Origin: Cyanophora paradoxa
Taxonomy: Eukaryota; Glaucocystophyceae; Cyanophorales; Cyanophoraceae
DNA: 64,000 nucleotides
NCBI GenBank assembly: GCA_004431415.1
Contig: QPMI01000579.1
Coordinates: 62,001 to 126,000 of the forward strand
Direction of reading: 5' to 3'
Below are positions 54,750 to 64,000 of the stretch, one piece after another. Position 1 is the stretch's first letter. Each line of letters begins with the position of its first letter. Below the pieces are notes generated by a model, which was given only the letters and a program-made list of their open reading frames with translations, did not search any database and was not told the origin of the DNA. A program made the position numbers and the translations under genes.

Positions 54750-57700
54750 TCACATCGGCTCCGGGGCGTAGCGGCCGACGGGGAGGGGCCCGTGGAGGGC
54801 GCGCAGGCTCTCCCCGCCGAAGGCCGGGGGCAGGAGGGGCGCGGGGCCGCCCGGGCCGGGCGCCAGCGGCGTCGCCGCGCCGGAGCCGGCGTAGGAGCCG
54901 TAGGGCGAGGGCGGGAAGGGCGCCGACCCGTCCGAGGCCCCGCTGAGGCGCCCCAGGCTCGCCGCGCCCGAGAGGCGGCGCGGGGCTGCCTCCAGGGGCT
55001 GCGGGGGGGCGGGGGCAGGACCGGCGAGGCGCCGGCCGCGAAGCGCGCGATGTGCCCCTGCGCCCCGGCGCTCGAGGCCGGCGGGGCGGGGCGGGCGGGG
55101 CGGGGCGGGGCGGGGCGGGGCGGGCCTTGACGGTCTCGAGGCGGGCGTGGACGGAGCGGAGCAGCGGGGCGTGGGCCTCCCGCGAGAGCTCCCCCGCTCC
55201 GCCCCCGCAAGCACCTGCCGCTCGGGGCCTCAGCGCCGGGCGGGGCGGGGCGGGGCGGGCGGGGCGCCTTGGAGTAGAGCTCGAGGGCGCGGTGGAGGTC
55301 GGCGGCGTTGGGCGGCGCGGGGGCGCGGTGCCGCAGCAGCACGTCCGCCAGGTTCGCCCCCGCGAGCAGCGCCTGGGGCCCTGCCCCCCCGCCGCCCGCA
55401 GCCGCAGCGCCCGCTCCCACCACGCCACCGCCTCCTTCATCTGCCGCCCCTTCTCCACGCTCTCGTAGCACTGCGCCATCCCTGCCCATGCCCGCCCCGC
55501 GCTCACAGGGCGGCCGCGCGGGGCGGGCGGGGCGGCGCGCCCTCGACGCAGGCGACGTGGGCGTCGGCGGTCTCGCCGAGGGCCCGCTCGAGGGCGCCCT
55601 GCGCGGCGCGGTACGTCTCCAGCGCCGCCTCCGCCTCCCCCAGCCGCAGCAGCACCGCCGCCAGCTCCGCCTGCGCCCGCGCCGCCTGCGGGTGCTGCGC
55701 GCCCCCGGGCCCTCAGCGGCGGGGCGGCGGGAGGCGGCGCCGGCGGGCGGGGCGGGGGCGCCTGGGCCCGAGCTTGTCGCGGAGGGCGCGGGCGACGCGC
55801 TCGTACTCGTCGCGGGCCCCGGCGAGGTCGCCCGCGCCCGCAGCGCCGCCGCCACCGCGCTCCGCGCCTGCAGCGTCCGCGCGTCCCCCTCCCCGAACAG
55901 CTGCGCTTGCACTCAGCGCGGCCCGACGGCGGCGGCGGGCGGAAGGGGGGCGGCGGGCCTTGCGGTAGGCGGCGAGGGCCTCGGAGGCGGAGTGGGAGGC
56001 CTCCTTGAGGGCCCCGCACTCGCGCTGCGCCGCCGCCAGCGCCATCGCCGCCCGCGCCGCCGGCTCCGAGCCCTGCCCCAGCTCCCGCCGCCGCTTCGCC
56101 AGGATGCCCGAGAGCAGCTCCAGCGCCGGCGGGTACGAGCGCGCCGCCAGGTGGACCTGCCGCACGGCCCGGCGGAGAGGCCGGGGTGAGGCGGGAGGTG
56201 GAGGAGGCCGGGGGGCGGGGACCTTGGCGAGGGCCTCGGTGGCGGCCCAGACGACGTCGTCGTCGCCCCCGCGCGCCCGCCGCAGCGCCTCGCACGCCCC
56301 GACGCGTGCGCCACCGCCTCCGCCCCCTCCGCCCCGCCCGCCTGCCCCGCGGCGCTACCGTTCGGCCCGCCCCGGGGCCCCACGGGCGGGCGGGGCGGGG
56401 TGCGGACGGAGGCGAGGCCTGGGCGAGGGCGAGCTCGGCCTGCGCCGCCGCCGGGTGCCCCGCCCCGAACAGCGCCCGCGCGATCTGACCCGCCCCCGCG
56501 CTCAGCGCTTCGGCTCGTCTGGGGCGGGGCGGGGCGGGGGCGGACGTCGAGGGCGCGGGCGAGGAGGGGGACGGCGCGCTCCGGGGCGCCGCGCTCGAGC
56601 TGGAGGGCGCCGACGGCCCCGCCGCGCGCGCCGCGTGGTAGCCCTGCCCCGCCCCGAGCCGTCCAGCGCCGCCAGCGCCCGCACCAGCACCGGCAGCGGG
56701 TCCTCCACCCGCGGCGACCCCGGCCCCGCCGCCCCTGGCCCCGCGTCGGCCCCCGCCGGGCGGGCGGCGCGGGGCGAGGGGGCGAGGGCGGGGCGGGGCG
56801 CACGGTCGGGGGGGGCGGCGGAGGGGCCGCAGCAGCCGGCGACGGGGGCCTCCCGCGGGGGCAGGTCCCGGTCCCAGAGCGCCTGGCGGGGCGCCGGCTG
56901 AGGGAGGGGCGCCGGGGAGGGGAGGGCGGGCGGGGGCCGGCACGGCGAGGGTCTCGCCCATGGCGAGGAGGAGGCGCCCCTGCATCGCCCCGGCCCCCCC
57001 GCCCGCCTGCGGCCCGCACGCCTCCACCCCGTGCCGGTACTGCCCCGCCTCGCACGTCAGCCTCGCGCGCGCCGCGTGGGCCGCGCGGGGGCGGGGGGCA
57101 CGTGGTCGAGGGAGCCCTCGTGGTAGTCCAGGCACCGCTGCAGGTCGCCCACCGCCTGCCAGCCGCCCCGCCCTCAGCGGCTGCGCCCGCGCCCCCGGGG
57201 CTGCGCTGCGCACGGAGAGGGCGAGGCCGAGGGCGACCTGGCGGCCGGGGCGGGGGCGCCCCGACGCCCGCCGTCTGCCGGAACGGCTCAGGGGGGAGGA
57301 GAGGGGAGCGGGTGCGCGCGGGCCTGGGAGAAGAGCTCGCGGAGGCGGGGCTCGTAGGCCTTGGCGATGGGGTCCAGCCCCAGCGCGCCCGCCCCCGCGC
57401 GGGGCGCCCCCTCCCCGCCCGGGGCCGGCGGGCGGGGGCGGCGGGGCGGCGGGGGCGAGGGCGCGCCAGTAGCGGAGCAGGGTGGCGAAGTCGCACTGGG
57501 CGGCGAAGAGGAAGATGTCGGGGTCCGTCAGCAGCGCCACCACCTGCCCCGCCGCCCCGTGAGGCCCCGCAGGGGCGAGCGGCGTGCACGCCGCGTGCTC
57601 TCGAGACCAAAAGCTACGCCTTTTCCGGCGCGTGCGCTTCGCGTTATCATGCAGACCTTGGCGCGGCTCTCGGGGGCGACGCCGGCGCCGCCGGGGCCCG

Positions 57701-60700
57701 AGGCGGCGCCGCGCAGCAGCAGCCAGGGGCCTCCTGGAAGGCCCGCGCCGGGTCCGCCCGCCTGCCGGCCCCGCCGTCGCCCGGGGCGGGCGGGCAAGGC
57801 GGGGCGGGGCGGGGCGGGGCGCACAGGGAGCAGAAGAGCTCGGCGAGGGCCGCCTCCGCCTCCCGCGGCTCCCGAAGGGCGCCACCCGCGCCTGCCCCCC
57901 CGTCAGAGGCGGCGGCGGAGGAGGGCCGGCGGGCGGGCGGGCCAGGGCGCGGCGCGGGGCGTAGAGGTCGCGGGCGGCGCGGCGGGGCGGGTCGGGCGGG
58001 GGCGTGCAGAGGGCGGCGATGCGGCGGAAGAAGCCCTCCGGGGGCGGCTCCTCCACGAGGCGCGGCCCGCCGCCGCCCGGCTGTACGCCCCGAAGGCCGG
58101 CGCCCGCGCGTCCGACACCAGGCCGTACCCCTCCTCCACCGTGTACGCCACCGTCGGCGACGCCAGCCGCACCTGGAAGAGGGAGGGGGTCACAGGCGCG
58201 GGCGGCGCGGGGCGGGGCGGGCGGGGGGCGGGGCGGACGAGGCCGGCGTGGCGGGCGAGGAGGGGGCCCTCGAGGGCGGAGCGGAGCTCGAGCCACTCGT
58301 GCGGGCGCCCGCCGAGCCCCGCCACGGCCGCGCACTCCGCCTCCGTCAGCCCGAAGCGCGCCGCCCCGAGCGCCGGCATCAGCCGCGCCAGCACCGACCG
58401 CACGGCCCCCGGGCGCGCCGCCTCCTCGCGCCCCGCGGGGCCCCGGGTCGCGCGGCTGCGGGCTGGCGGCGCGGCCGGCGGGCGGCCCGGCGACAGGGCC
58501 GGCGGCGACGCGGGCGATGAGGGCCGCCACAGCCTCGGCCGGCGTGCGCGCCCCGCAGAGCGCCCGCGCCGCCTCCTCCGCGTCCCGCTCCGTCTCCGCC
58601 AGCTGCCAGCCCCGCGTGAGGCCCGCGGGCGGGGCGGCGGGGGGTGGGCGGGGCGGACGGCGAGGCGGCGGTCGGCGAGGGCGGCGAAGAGCGGGAGGGC
58701 GGCGAGCGGGGCGGCGGCGAGGCGGCGGAGGAGGTCGGGGCGGGAGCGGAGGGCGGCCTGGGCGCCGGGGCTCTGGAGGAGGGCCTCCTGCAGGAGCTCG
58801 GGGCGCAGCGCGGGGAGCGCCAGCGGCTTCACGCCCCGCGGCGCGATCGACGCCTCCGCGAACTCTGGCCCCGCAAAGCCCCCGCCGCCGTGAGCGGCGC
58901 CGCGCGGGCCGGGGCGGGGCGGCCCGGGGGCGCGCGCACCGGGCGAGCAGGTGAGGACGACGCGGAGGTTGGCCGGCACGGGCGGGCGCTTCTCGCCCTG
59001 CGGGGCGAAGGGCGCGTGCGGGAGCCACTGCAGCTGGTCCACGAAGCGGGCGAGCGCGCGCGCCGCCTCCCGCCGCGCCGCCTCGCCCTCGCGCGCCGAC
59101 GCGGCCAGGAGGCCCTCGGCTGCGGGGGCGGGGGCCGTGAGGGCGCGGCTCGGCCTCGCGGGAGCTGGGCGGACCGCCGAACTGGTCGACGCCGTCCACG
59201 ACGACGAGCACGCGCCGCGGCGGCGCGCCCTGCGGCGTCCTGCCGCCCGCGCCCGCCCCGCGTGAGGGGCAGCCGGCCAGCGCGGCGAAGCAGGCGGGGC
59301 GCGGGCACGAGATCTGGGCGGCGAGGGCGGCGCGGGCGAGGAGGCCCGGGAAGGCCCGGATGACCGCCTCGTCGCTCTCCAGGGCCCCCACGAAGGGCGC
59401 CGGCGGCACCCGCCCCGCCGCCCGCGGGTCCTGCGCCCCGCCCCGTCACTCCGGGGAGGGCGGGGGCAGGGGGCCGGGGCGCGGACGGCGACGGGGAGGT
59501 CGCGGAGGGGCCAGGCGAGGCGGGCCTCGAGCTCGGCGGCGAGGTAGCGGAGGGCGGAGCTGAGGGAGCCGGCGTCGCGGCAGCAGCGCGCGTGGAAGCT
59601 CACCAGCACGTCCTCCGGGTGCAGCCGCCCGAAGCGCGCCGCCCAGTGCGCCGCCACCGCCGTCTTGCCCGAGCCGGGCCCCCCGGCGAGCACGAAGGGC
59701 GCCTCGTGCCCGCCCGACGAGGCGGCGTAGGCGTCCAGGCGGGCGATCAGCTCGTCCCGCCCCGCCAGCGGCCCCGCCAGCGCCGCCGCCGCGGCGCCGG
59801 CGTTGGCCTGGTGCAGGCGGCCCAGGGAGGTCTTGCCGGGGGCACGGCGGGGCGCGCCGCGGGGGGATCTCCCGCGCCAGGGCCTCCTCGGCGGCGCGGA
59901 GCAGCGCGGCGGCGACCTCGGGGAAGGAGGCGAAGCTGGCGGGGCGGTGAGGGGCGGCGAGGGGGCGGGCGGGCGGGCGGGCGGGGGCGCACCGCTCGAC
60001 CTTGGCGCCGGCGGCGCGGAGCTCGGCGAGGAGCGGGTCCGAGGCGGGCGCCCCCGGCGGGGCGGCGGCGGCGCGGCGGCCCGCGAGCCGATCCCGAGCG
60101 ACGCGATGTCGAAGCCGAAGGCGGAGGGGCGGGGCCCCGGCCCCGGGGCCGGCCCGCCCGGGCCGGAGGACATGGCGGCGACGAGGGCGCCGGCGGGGCG
60201 GCGGTCGGTGCGGAGGAGGGCGGCGCGGAGGCACCACTCGGAGAGGGTGCGGTCCTTGGCGCCCTGCAGGAACGGGAACTCAAGTGCGACCCGGTCCGCG
60301 AGGTTGATGGACCCCACGTCCAGCTCCCGCCAGTTCATCCCCGCCTCCGGCACCGCCGCCACCACGAAGTCCGCCGCCATCGCCTCCATGAGCGCGCGCC
60401 GCACCACGCCCTCGTCGTTCTCGTTCAGGTGGCAGTCGCGCCCGCCGGGGCCCAGCGCCGGCTCCGGCTCGAACACGCAGACCGCGAGCCCCGCGTCGGA
60501 CGCCAGGCGACGCAGCTGGTTCAGAGAATCCGTCAGCGGTCCGAGCTGCGCGGTCCCCGAGCTGCAGCCTGCGCTAACGCATCAGCGGGCTGCACCGCCG
60601 CTGATGGATGCACGGCTTAACGCCGGGGCTGTCGCCTTCGCTTACCATCAATAAAGAGGACCCTCAGCTCGCCGCTGGCGAGCAGACGCCTGCAGTGGTT

Positions 60701-60833
60701 GTCAGGCGCCGGCGCCTTGAACACAGAGGTCGGAGGCCGGAGGCGGGACGTACGAGTCCGCGTGCGAACGATTCTTTCGCCAAGGAACATTCGCATATAT
60801 ATCGTCGACGAGCGCGGAGGCGTTCTGCCCCAT
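54750..60833 (-). CDS. STAND P-loop NTPase with TPR region, nephrocystin-3-like, likely N-myristoylated
   Basis: The start ATG 60833 gives MGQNASALVDDIYAN, with Gly2 and Ser6 as in myristoylated proteins. Introns join it to SRLLASGELRVLFIDG, SLNQLRRLASDAGLAVCVF, then LNENDEGVVRRALMEAMAAD, FVVAAVPEAGMNWRELDV and FPFLQGAKDRTLSEWCLR. The NTPase part holds GRDELIARLDAYAASS, the P-loop VLAGGPGSGKTAVAAHWAAR, RDAGSLSSALRYLAAELEAR, Walker B RVLVVVDGVDQFGG, and LQWLPH...PANLRVVLTCSPG. A winged-helix-type helical part (ARFGLTEAECAAVAGLGG) follows, and from about 57500 to 55000 TPR-like exons (RGAPERAVPLLARALDVR). The C-terminus is a Gly/Pro-rich tail ending GRYAPEPM at 54750. Domain order and the acylated start match nephrocystin-3, a ciliary protein. 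A different STAND-TPR protein is possible. Many exons between 55000 and 58900 are not resolved. Confidence 0.72.
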
Positions 60834-60991
60834 GGTGTAAGACGCGCTCTCCTACGTCTTCGTGGGCAGAGCGCGCGGTGCGCTCGATGCGAAACCTTGA
60901 GATAGCCTTCGTTTGAATTCGCCTAAAATTCGCAGTTGTCAGACAGCAGCAGCCGGCTGCCAGGCTGTGCGAGCTGAGCGAGGGGTACACG
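60834..60991. promoter_or_regulatory. Bidirectional promoter region
   Basis: Holds only 158 bp between divergent start codons of the STAND/TPR gene and the EF-hand-like membrane protein gene. No TATA-like box is obvious. Confidence 0.35.
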
Positions 60992-63313
60992 ATGCAAGCC
61001 ACTCCAGCTGCCGCGGGCATCTCAAGCACAGCCGACGAACCGAATATGGCCGTACATCGCGGAGGCGACCGAGATATGGCGGCGGTCATGGCCCAGGCGG
61101 GGAAGATGGCCGATAAAGGTGAGGCGCTGAAACGCTCCATGCCGGCCCACCAGGCGCGGCGACGCCTGCGCACTGGAGCGTGTGTGTTACACTTAGAAGA
61201 TGTTAAGATGCCGTCTTCTGCTTCGTGCTGAGCGCGGTTCCGCCGGCGATGGTCGCCTCCATTTGCCGTTCGGCGGCACGGCTGTTTGAGAGTCGACGCG
61301 GTTGCTTTGATGTTTTTAGTGCATAGCAGCGCCGGCGAACCGCGCACCGCGCCGCCGAACCGCGCACCGCGCCGCCCAGACCTCCCGCCCGCCCGTTGCC
61401 GCCGTCGACCAAGTCGCGTTCGTCGTTCTGACGCGCTCGTCCGCCGTCGCGCAGCGGAGGAGCTCTGGGAGAAGGTGGAGGGGCCAGCTCCTGCGCACGC
61501 GCGGCCCTCTTGACGGCTCGCAGGTCGGGCCGTACTACACGGCTGCCGCTAAATTCTTCGACCAGTATGTCGGTGCGAGCGAAATTTCGAGCCTCGGCGT
61601 TGATGTCGAGGATCGGAGATTGAGGGGAGTGCAGCGCCGGCGCTGGAGAAGTCGTACGAGGTCGGGGCGCAGCTGTGGAAGAAGCTGGAGCCGTACCACC
61701 CGGAGGAGTTCGCGCCGGCCCTCCTCGGCCTCGTGATGCTCTTCTGCGGCGGCCGCTACATGACGCTCATCGCCGCCATCGAGGCCCTCCGCATCTGCGG
61801 CTACGAGAAGCGCGCACCCGCCCACCCCGCCCCGCGGCTCCAGCTCATCGCCGTACCCCCGCAGGGTCAAGTCCTGCGTCATCACCCTCTGGCAGGCGCG
61901 GCTGCCCCCCCCCCCCTCCCCCCCCCCCTCCCCCGGTTCGCCGTGCACTGACGTCGGCGGCGTGCGCAGAGCTACTGCAAGGTCCTCGCCGCCGCACCCC
62001 CGCGCACCCGCCCCGCCCCGGCCCGATCAGCACCCCGCAGGCCCGCGACGAGAACCGCAAGGACGACCAGCGTCCGCCCCCCGGCGCCCTCGCCCCGAGC
62101 GCCGCGTGCCCACCGGGGGGCGGGGCGCAGTGGACGACAACAAGGACGGCGTGGCGGACGTGAAGCAGATGGACCGCAAGGCCCTCCTCCGCCGCAAGCT
62201 CCTCCTCTTCGCCAAGGCGCGTACCCCCGGGCCTCGAACCCCCCCCCCCCTCCCCCCCCCCCCCCCCCCCCGGCCTGAACCCGTCCCCCCGCAGGTGGTG
62301 GACCCCGAGGTCGTCGCCGGCGCCCTCGGTACTTCCTCCCCCTTCCTTTCCCTCGCTCCGCGGGGCTGACTCCCCCCGCAGGCGGGATCTATGCCGGTAC
62401 CCCTCCCCGCCCCGATGAACTCCGCACTCGTACCCCCGTAAGCCGCGGCAGGGTACGTGGCGGTCATCGCCACCCTGCGCATCCAGTTCGCCCAGGCGCG
62501 CATTCTCTGTCCCTCCGTCTGGGAATCGCGTACCCCGCCGGGGGGGCGCCGATGCGGGGGCGCAGGCAATCACGCTGGGGGCGGCCATCGGCGACTTCCT
62601 CACGCCCGTGGCGAACAAGGCCCGCGCCGCCCGTCTCTTCCGCCCCTCTCCCGCCCGCCCGAGCCCCCGTGCCGCAGACCGTGACCCCCCTCCTCACGAA
62701 GCTCGTCCCCCCCGAGTACGCCAAGTGGCCCGCGTGCGCCGCACTCCCCGCCCGCCCCGCCCCCGCCTCGGCCGGCCCCGCCCCCGCCGAGCGCCGCGCC
62801 GGGGGCAGCGTGGGCGTCCGCTACGCGTGCAAGTGCGCGGGGGTCTCCATCGCCTGGTAGCCGCCCCCGCGCCCGCGCCCGCGCCGCCGCGCGGCTGAGG
62901 GGCGCGGGGGAAGGTTCGCCCAGAGGGTCATCTCCTCCTTCCACTCCTCCATGCGCGGCGCCCAGCTCTTCGCCTCGGTGCCCCCCACCCGGGCCCGCCC
63001 CCTCTGCCCAGGAACTCACGTCCCGCCCTCCAGGGCACCCTCCACTGGCTCGGGCGCAACGGCTACACGATGAAGGTGCCGGCCGCCCCCTCCGCGCCGG
63101 CCCCACCGTCGCGGGACGGGGCGAGCGGGGCCTGGCGGGGCGCAGTACGACGCGGCGAACCCGCTGACGCTGGCGGCGGTGACGGTGGCGGGCGGCCTCG
63201 GCTTCGCGTACCAGGTCAAGTCGCTCTTCGACATCCCGTGGCTCCTGAAGCTGCTCCTCTGGCCCTGCGACCTCGCCGAGACCGCCCTAATGTACGCCGT
63301 CGGCGTCCAGTGA
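60992..63313 (+). CDS. Polytopic membrane protein with EF-hand-like loop
   Basis: Exon 1 from ATG 60992 (MQATPAAAGISSTADEPN ... AVMAQAGKMADK) ends at a GTGAGG donor. Short exons follow in frame: AEELWEK, VGPYYTAAAKFFDQYV, PALEKSYEVGAQLWKKLEPY, HPEEFAPALLGLVMLFCGGR with TLIAAIEALRICGYEK, VKSCVITLWQ, ARDENRKDD, VDDNKDGVADVKQMDRKALL (an acidic DxNxDG loop like an EF-hand), VVDPEVVAGAL, YVAVIATLRIQFAQA, AITLGAAIGDFLTPVANKA, TVTPLLTKLVPPEYAKW, VRYACKCAGVSIAW, RVISSFHSSMRGAQLF, and a last exon ANPLTLAAVTVAGGLGFAYQ...LLWPCDLAETALMYAVGVQ, TGA 63313. There are four to six membrane segments. I recall similar proteins with the same acidic loop from chromist algae. The function is unknown. Several introns contain long C runs (61905-61935, 62240-62275). 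Confidence 0.75.
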
Positions 63314-63661
63314 GCCGCCCCGCGCCCCGGCGCGGGCGAGCCGCGAGCCGCCCCCCCTGCGCCCCCGCGCCCCCGTGCCTCCGCGTACATGTACATGTAC
63401 ATGCTGTAACTCCGATACGTAACGCGCCGAACGTAACTTAGCTATAGTAACTATCTCAGCTGCAGGAGGGGGCGGGCCTGCGCTGGCCGCCCCGCCCTGG
63501 GCGCATGCTCCTCGCACGGAGCGAAGTGCGAGGAAGGGGGCATCGCCCGTGAGTGGAGGGGGTGGACCCCGAGAGAGGAGGACCGTTCACGAGAGGGGGT
63601 GTAGAGACGGGCGCCGGGCAGGGCCGTCACTTGGGCGCCAGGGCGAACCTGCGCGGCAAAG
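63314..63661. other. Convergent 3' flanks
   Basis: Nothing coding. A small palindromic motif GTACATGTACATGTACATG lies near 63386, and an inverted GCTCCTCGCACGGAG/CGAAGTGCGAGGA near 63508-63534 can form a hairpin. Confidence 0.45.
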
Positions 63662-64000
63662 TCAGGGCAGGCGGCGCGCGTCGAGGCGGGCGGGGAGGGA
63701 AGCGGGCCAGAGCGCGAAGACGACCATCAGGAGGAAGAGTCCTAGGATCGCAGCCTTCTTCTTCGTCGACGTCTGCTGCAGCGCAACATCCAGCTTCTTG
63801 CTGCGCGGCCGCGGCGGCGTCAGACGAAGCTGGGCGGTTCGGCGGCACGCTTGCGGGCCTAGGCGACCGCGTGCCACGCTTTAAAGGCCTATTCGACATT
63901 AGGCTGGCCGCTGACGCAGGTCGCCGGCACATGGTCGCGTCAAAACGGGCGCGGGGCCGACAGCCAAGCTATCCGACGAGTGCGCGGCGGTAGGTGACGC
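63662..64000 (-). CDS. 3' end of a single-helix membrane protein
   Basis: The last exon reads SKKLDVALQQTSTKKKAAI then LGLFLLMVVFALWPASLP and a short tail (ARLDARRLP) to TGA 63662. This is a Lys-rich stretch before one hydrophobic segment close to the C-terminus, the layout of a tail-anchored or SNARE-like protein. The upstream part (beyond about 63830) changes frame and probably continues past the window edge through an intron. No family assigned. Confidence 0.5.

Overview
This is nuclear DNA from a photosynthetic, probably flagellated, protist alga. It is very GC-rich outside a few AT-richer spacers. Almost every gene is cut by many short introns (about 35-140 nt) whose sense strand is C-rich. 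Evidence for an alga is an intron-split gene for the B subunit of light-independent protochlorophyllide reductase (ChlB). Evidence for a eukaryote comes from MON1, CTU2, a PI-specific phospholipase C, a GT31-type Golgi glycosyltransferase, an F-box/LRR protein, an ENT-domain protein and a nephrocystin-3-like STAND/TPR protein, a family usually tied to cilia. The last full gene resembles a membrane-protein family I remember from chromist algae, so a haptophyte or stramenopile is a reasonable guess. The species is not identifiable from this sequence.

Layout, left to right: 3' end of an unknown gene (+, 1-779); two-domain hemerythrin with a myristoylation start (-, 1200-3266); MON1 (-, 3832-6312); chlB (+, 6451-8997); spacer; polytopic membrane protein (-, 10251-11634); one long ankyrin-RRM-zinc-ribbon gene (-, 12847-17337); a spacer with a 0.8 kb direct repeat that duplicates the 5' end of the next gene; ENT-domain gene (+, 20440-22422); GT31 glycosyltransferase (-, 22765-24658); queC (+, 24679-25950); large unknown gene (-, 25995 to about 29115); giant coiled-coil protein (+, about 29114-34386); small unknown gene (-, 35382-35718); PI-PLC (-, 36841 to about 40022); two-helix membrane protein (+, 40402-41021); CTU2 (-, about 41500-43151); F-box/LRR (+, 43525-45518); truncated MFS transporter (+, 45947-46767); large unknown gene (-, 47565-52187); repeat-rich spacer with a C4A2-like tract and a 70-bp minisatellite; nephrocystin-3-like gene (-, 54750-60833); polytopic membrane protein with an EF-hand-like loop (+, 60992-63313); 3' end of a single-helix protein (-, from 63662).

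Genes are tightly packed and often head-to-head. Start codons of divergent neighbours lie 20 to about 400 bp apart, and one pair may even share a CATG. There are no operons. Two kinds of RNA-modification gene are present (queC for preQ0, CTU2 for tRNA thiolation), but nothing shows they act together.

The main points of interest are: a nuclear chlB that keeps the catalytic Asp region but seems to lack the Asp cluster ligand; a eukaryotic, intron-containing QueC; at least eleven introns that can only be spliced in frame as GC-AG; a possible AT-AC intron; and a recent duplication whose two copies differ almost only by short, mostly palindromic insertions. All exon models are hand-made by matching reading frames and splice sites. 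Spans are gene extents including introns.
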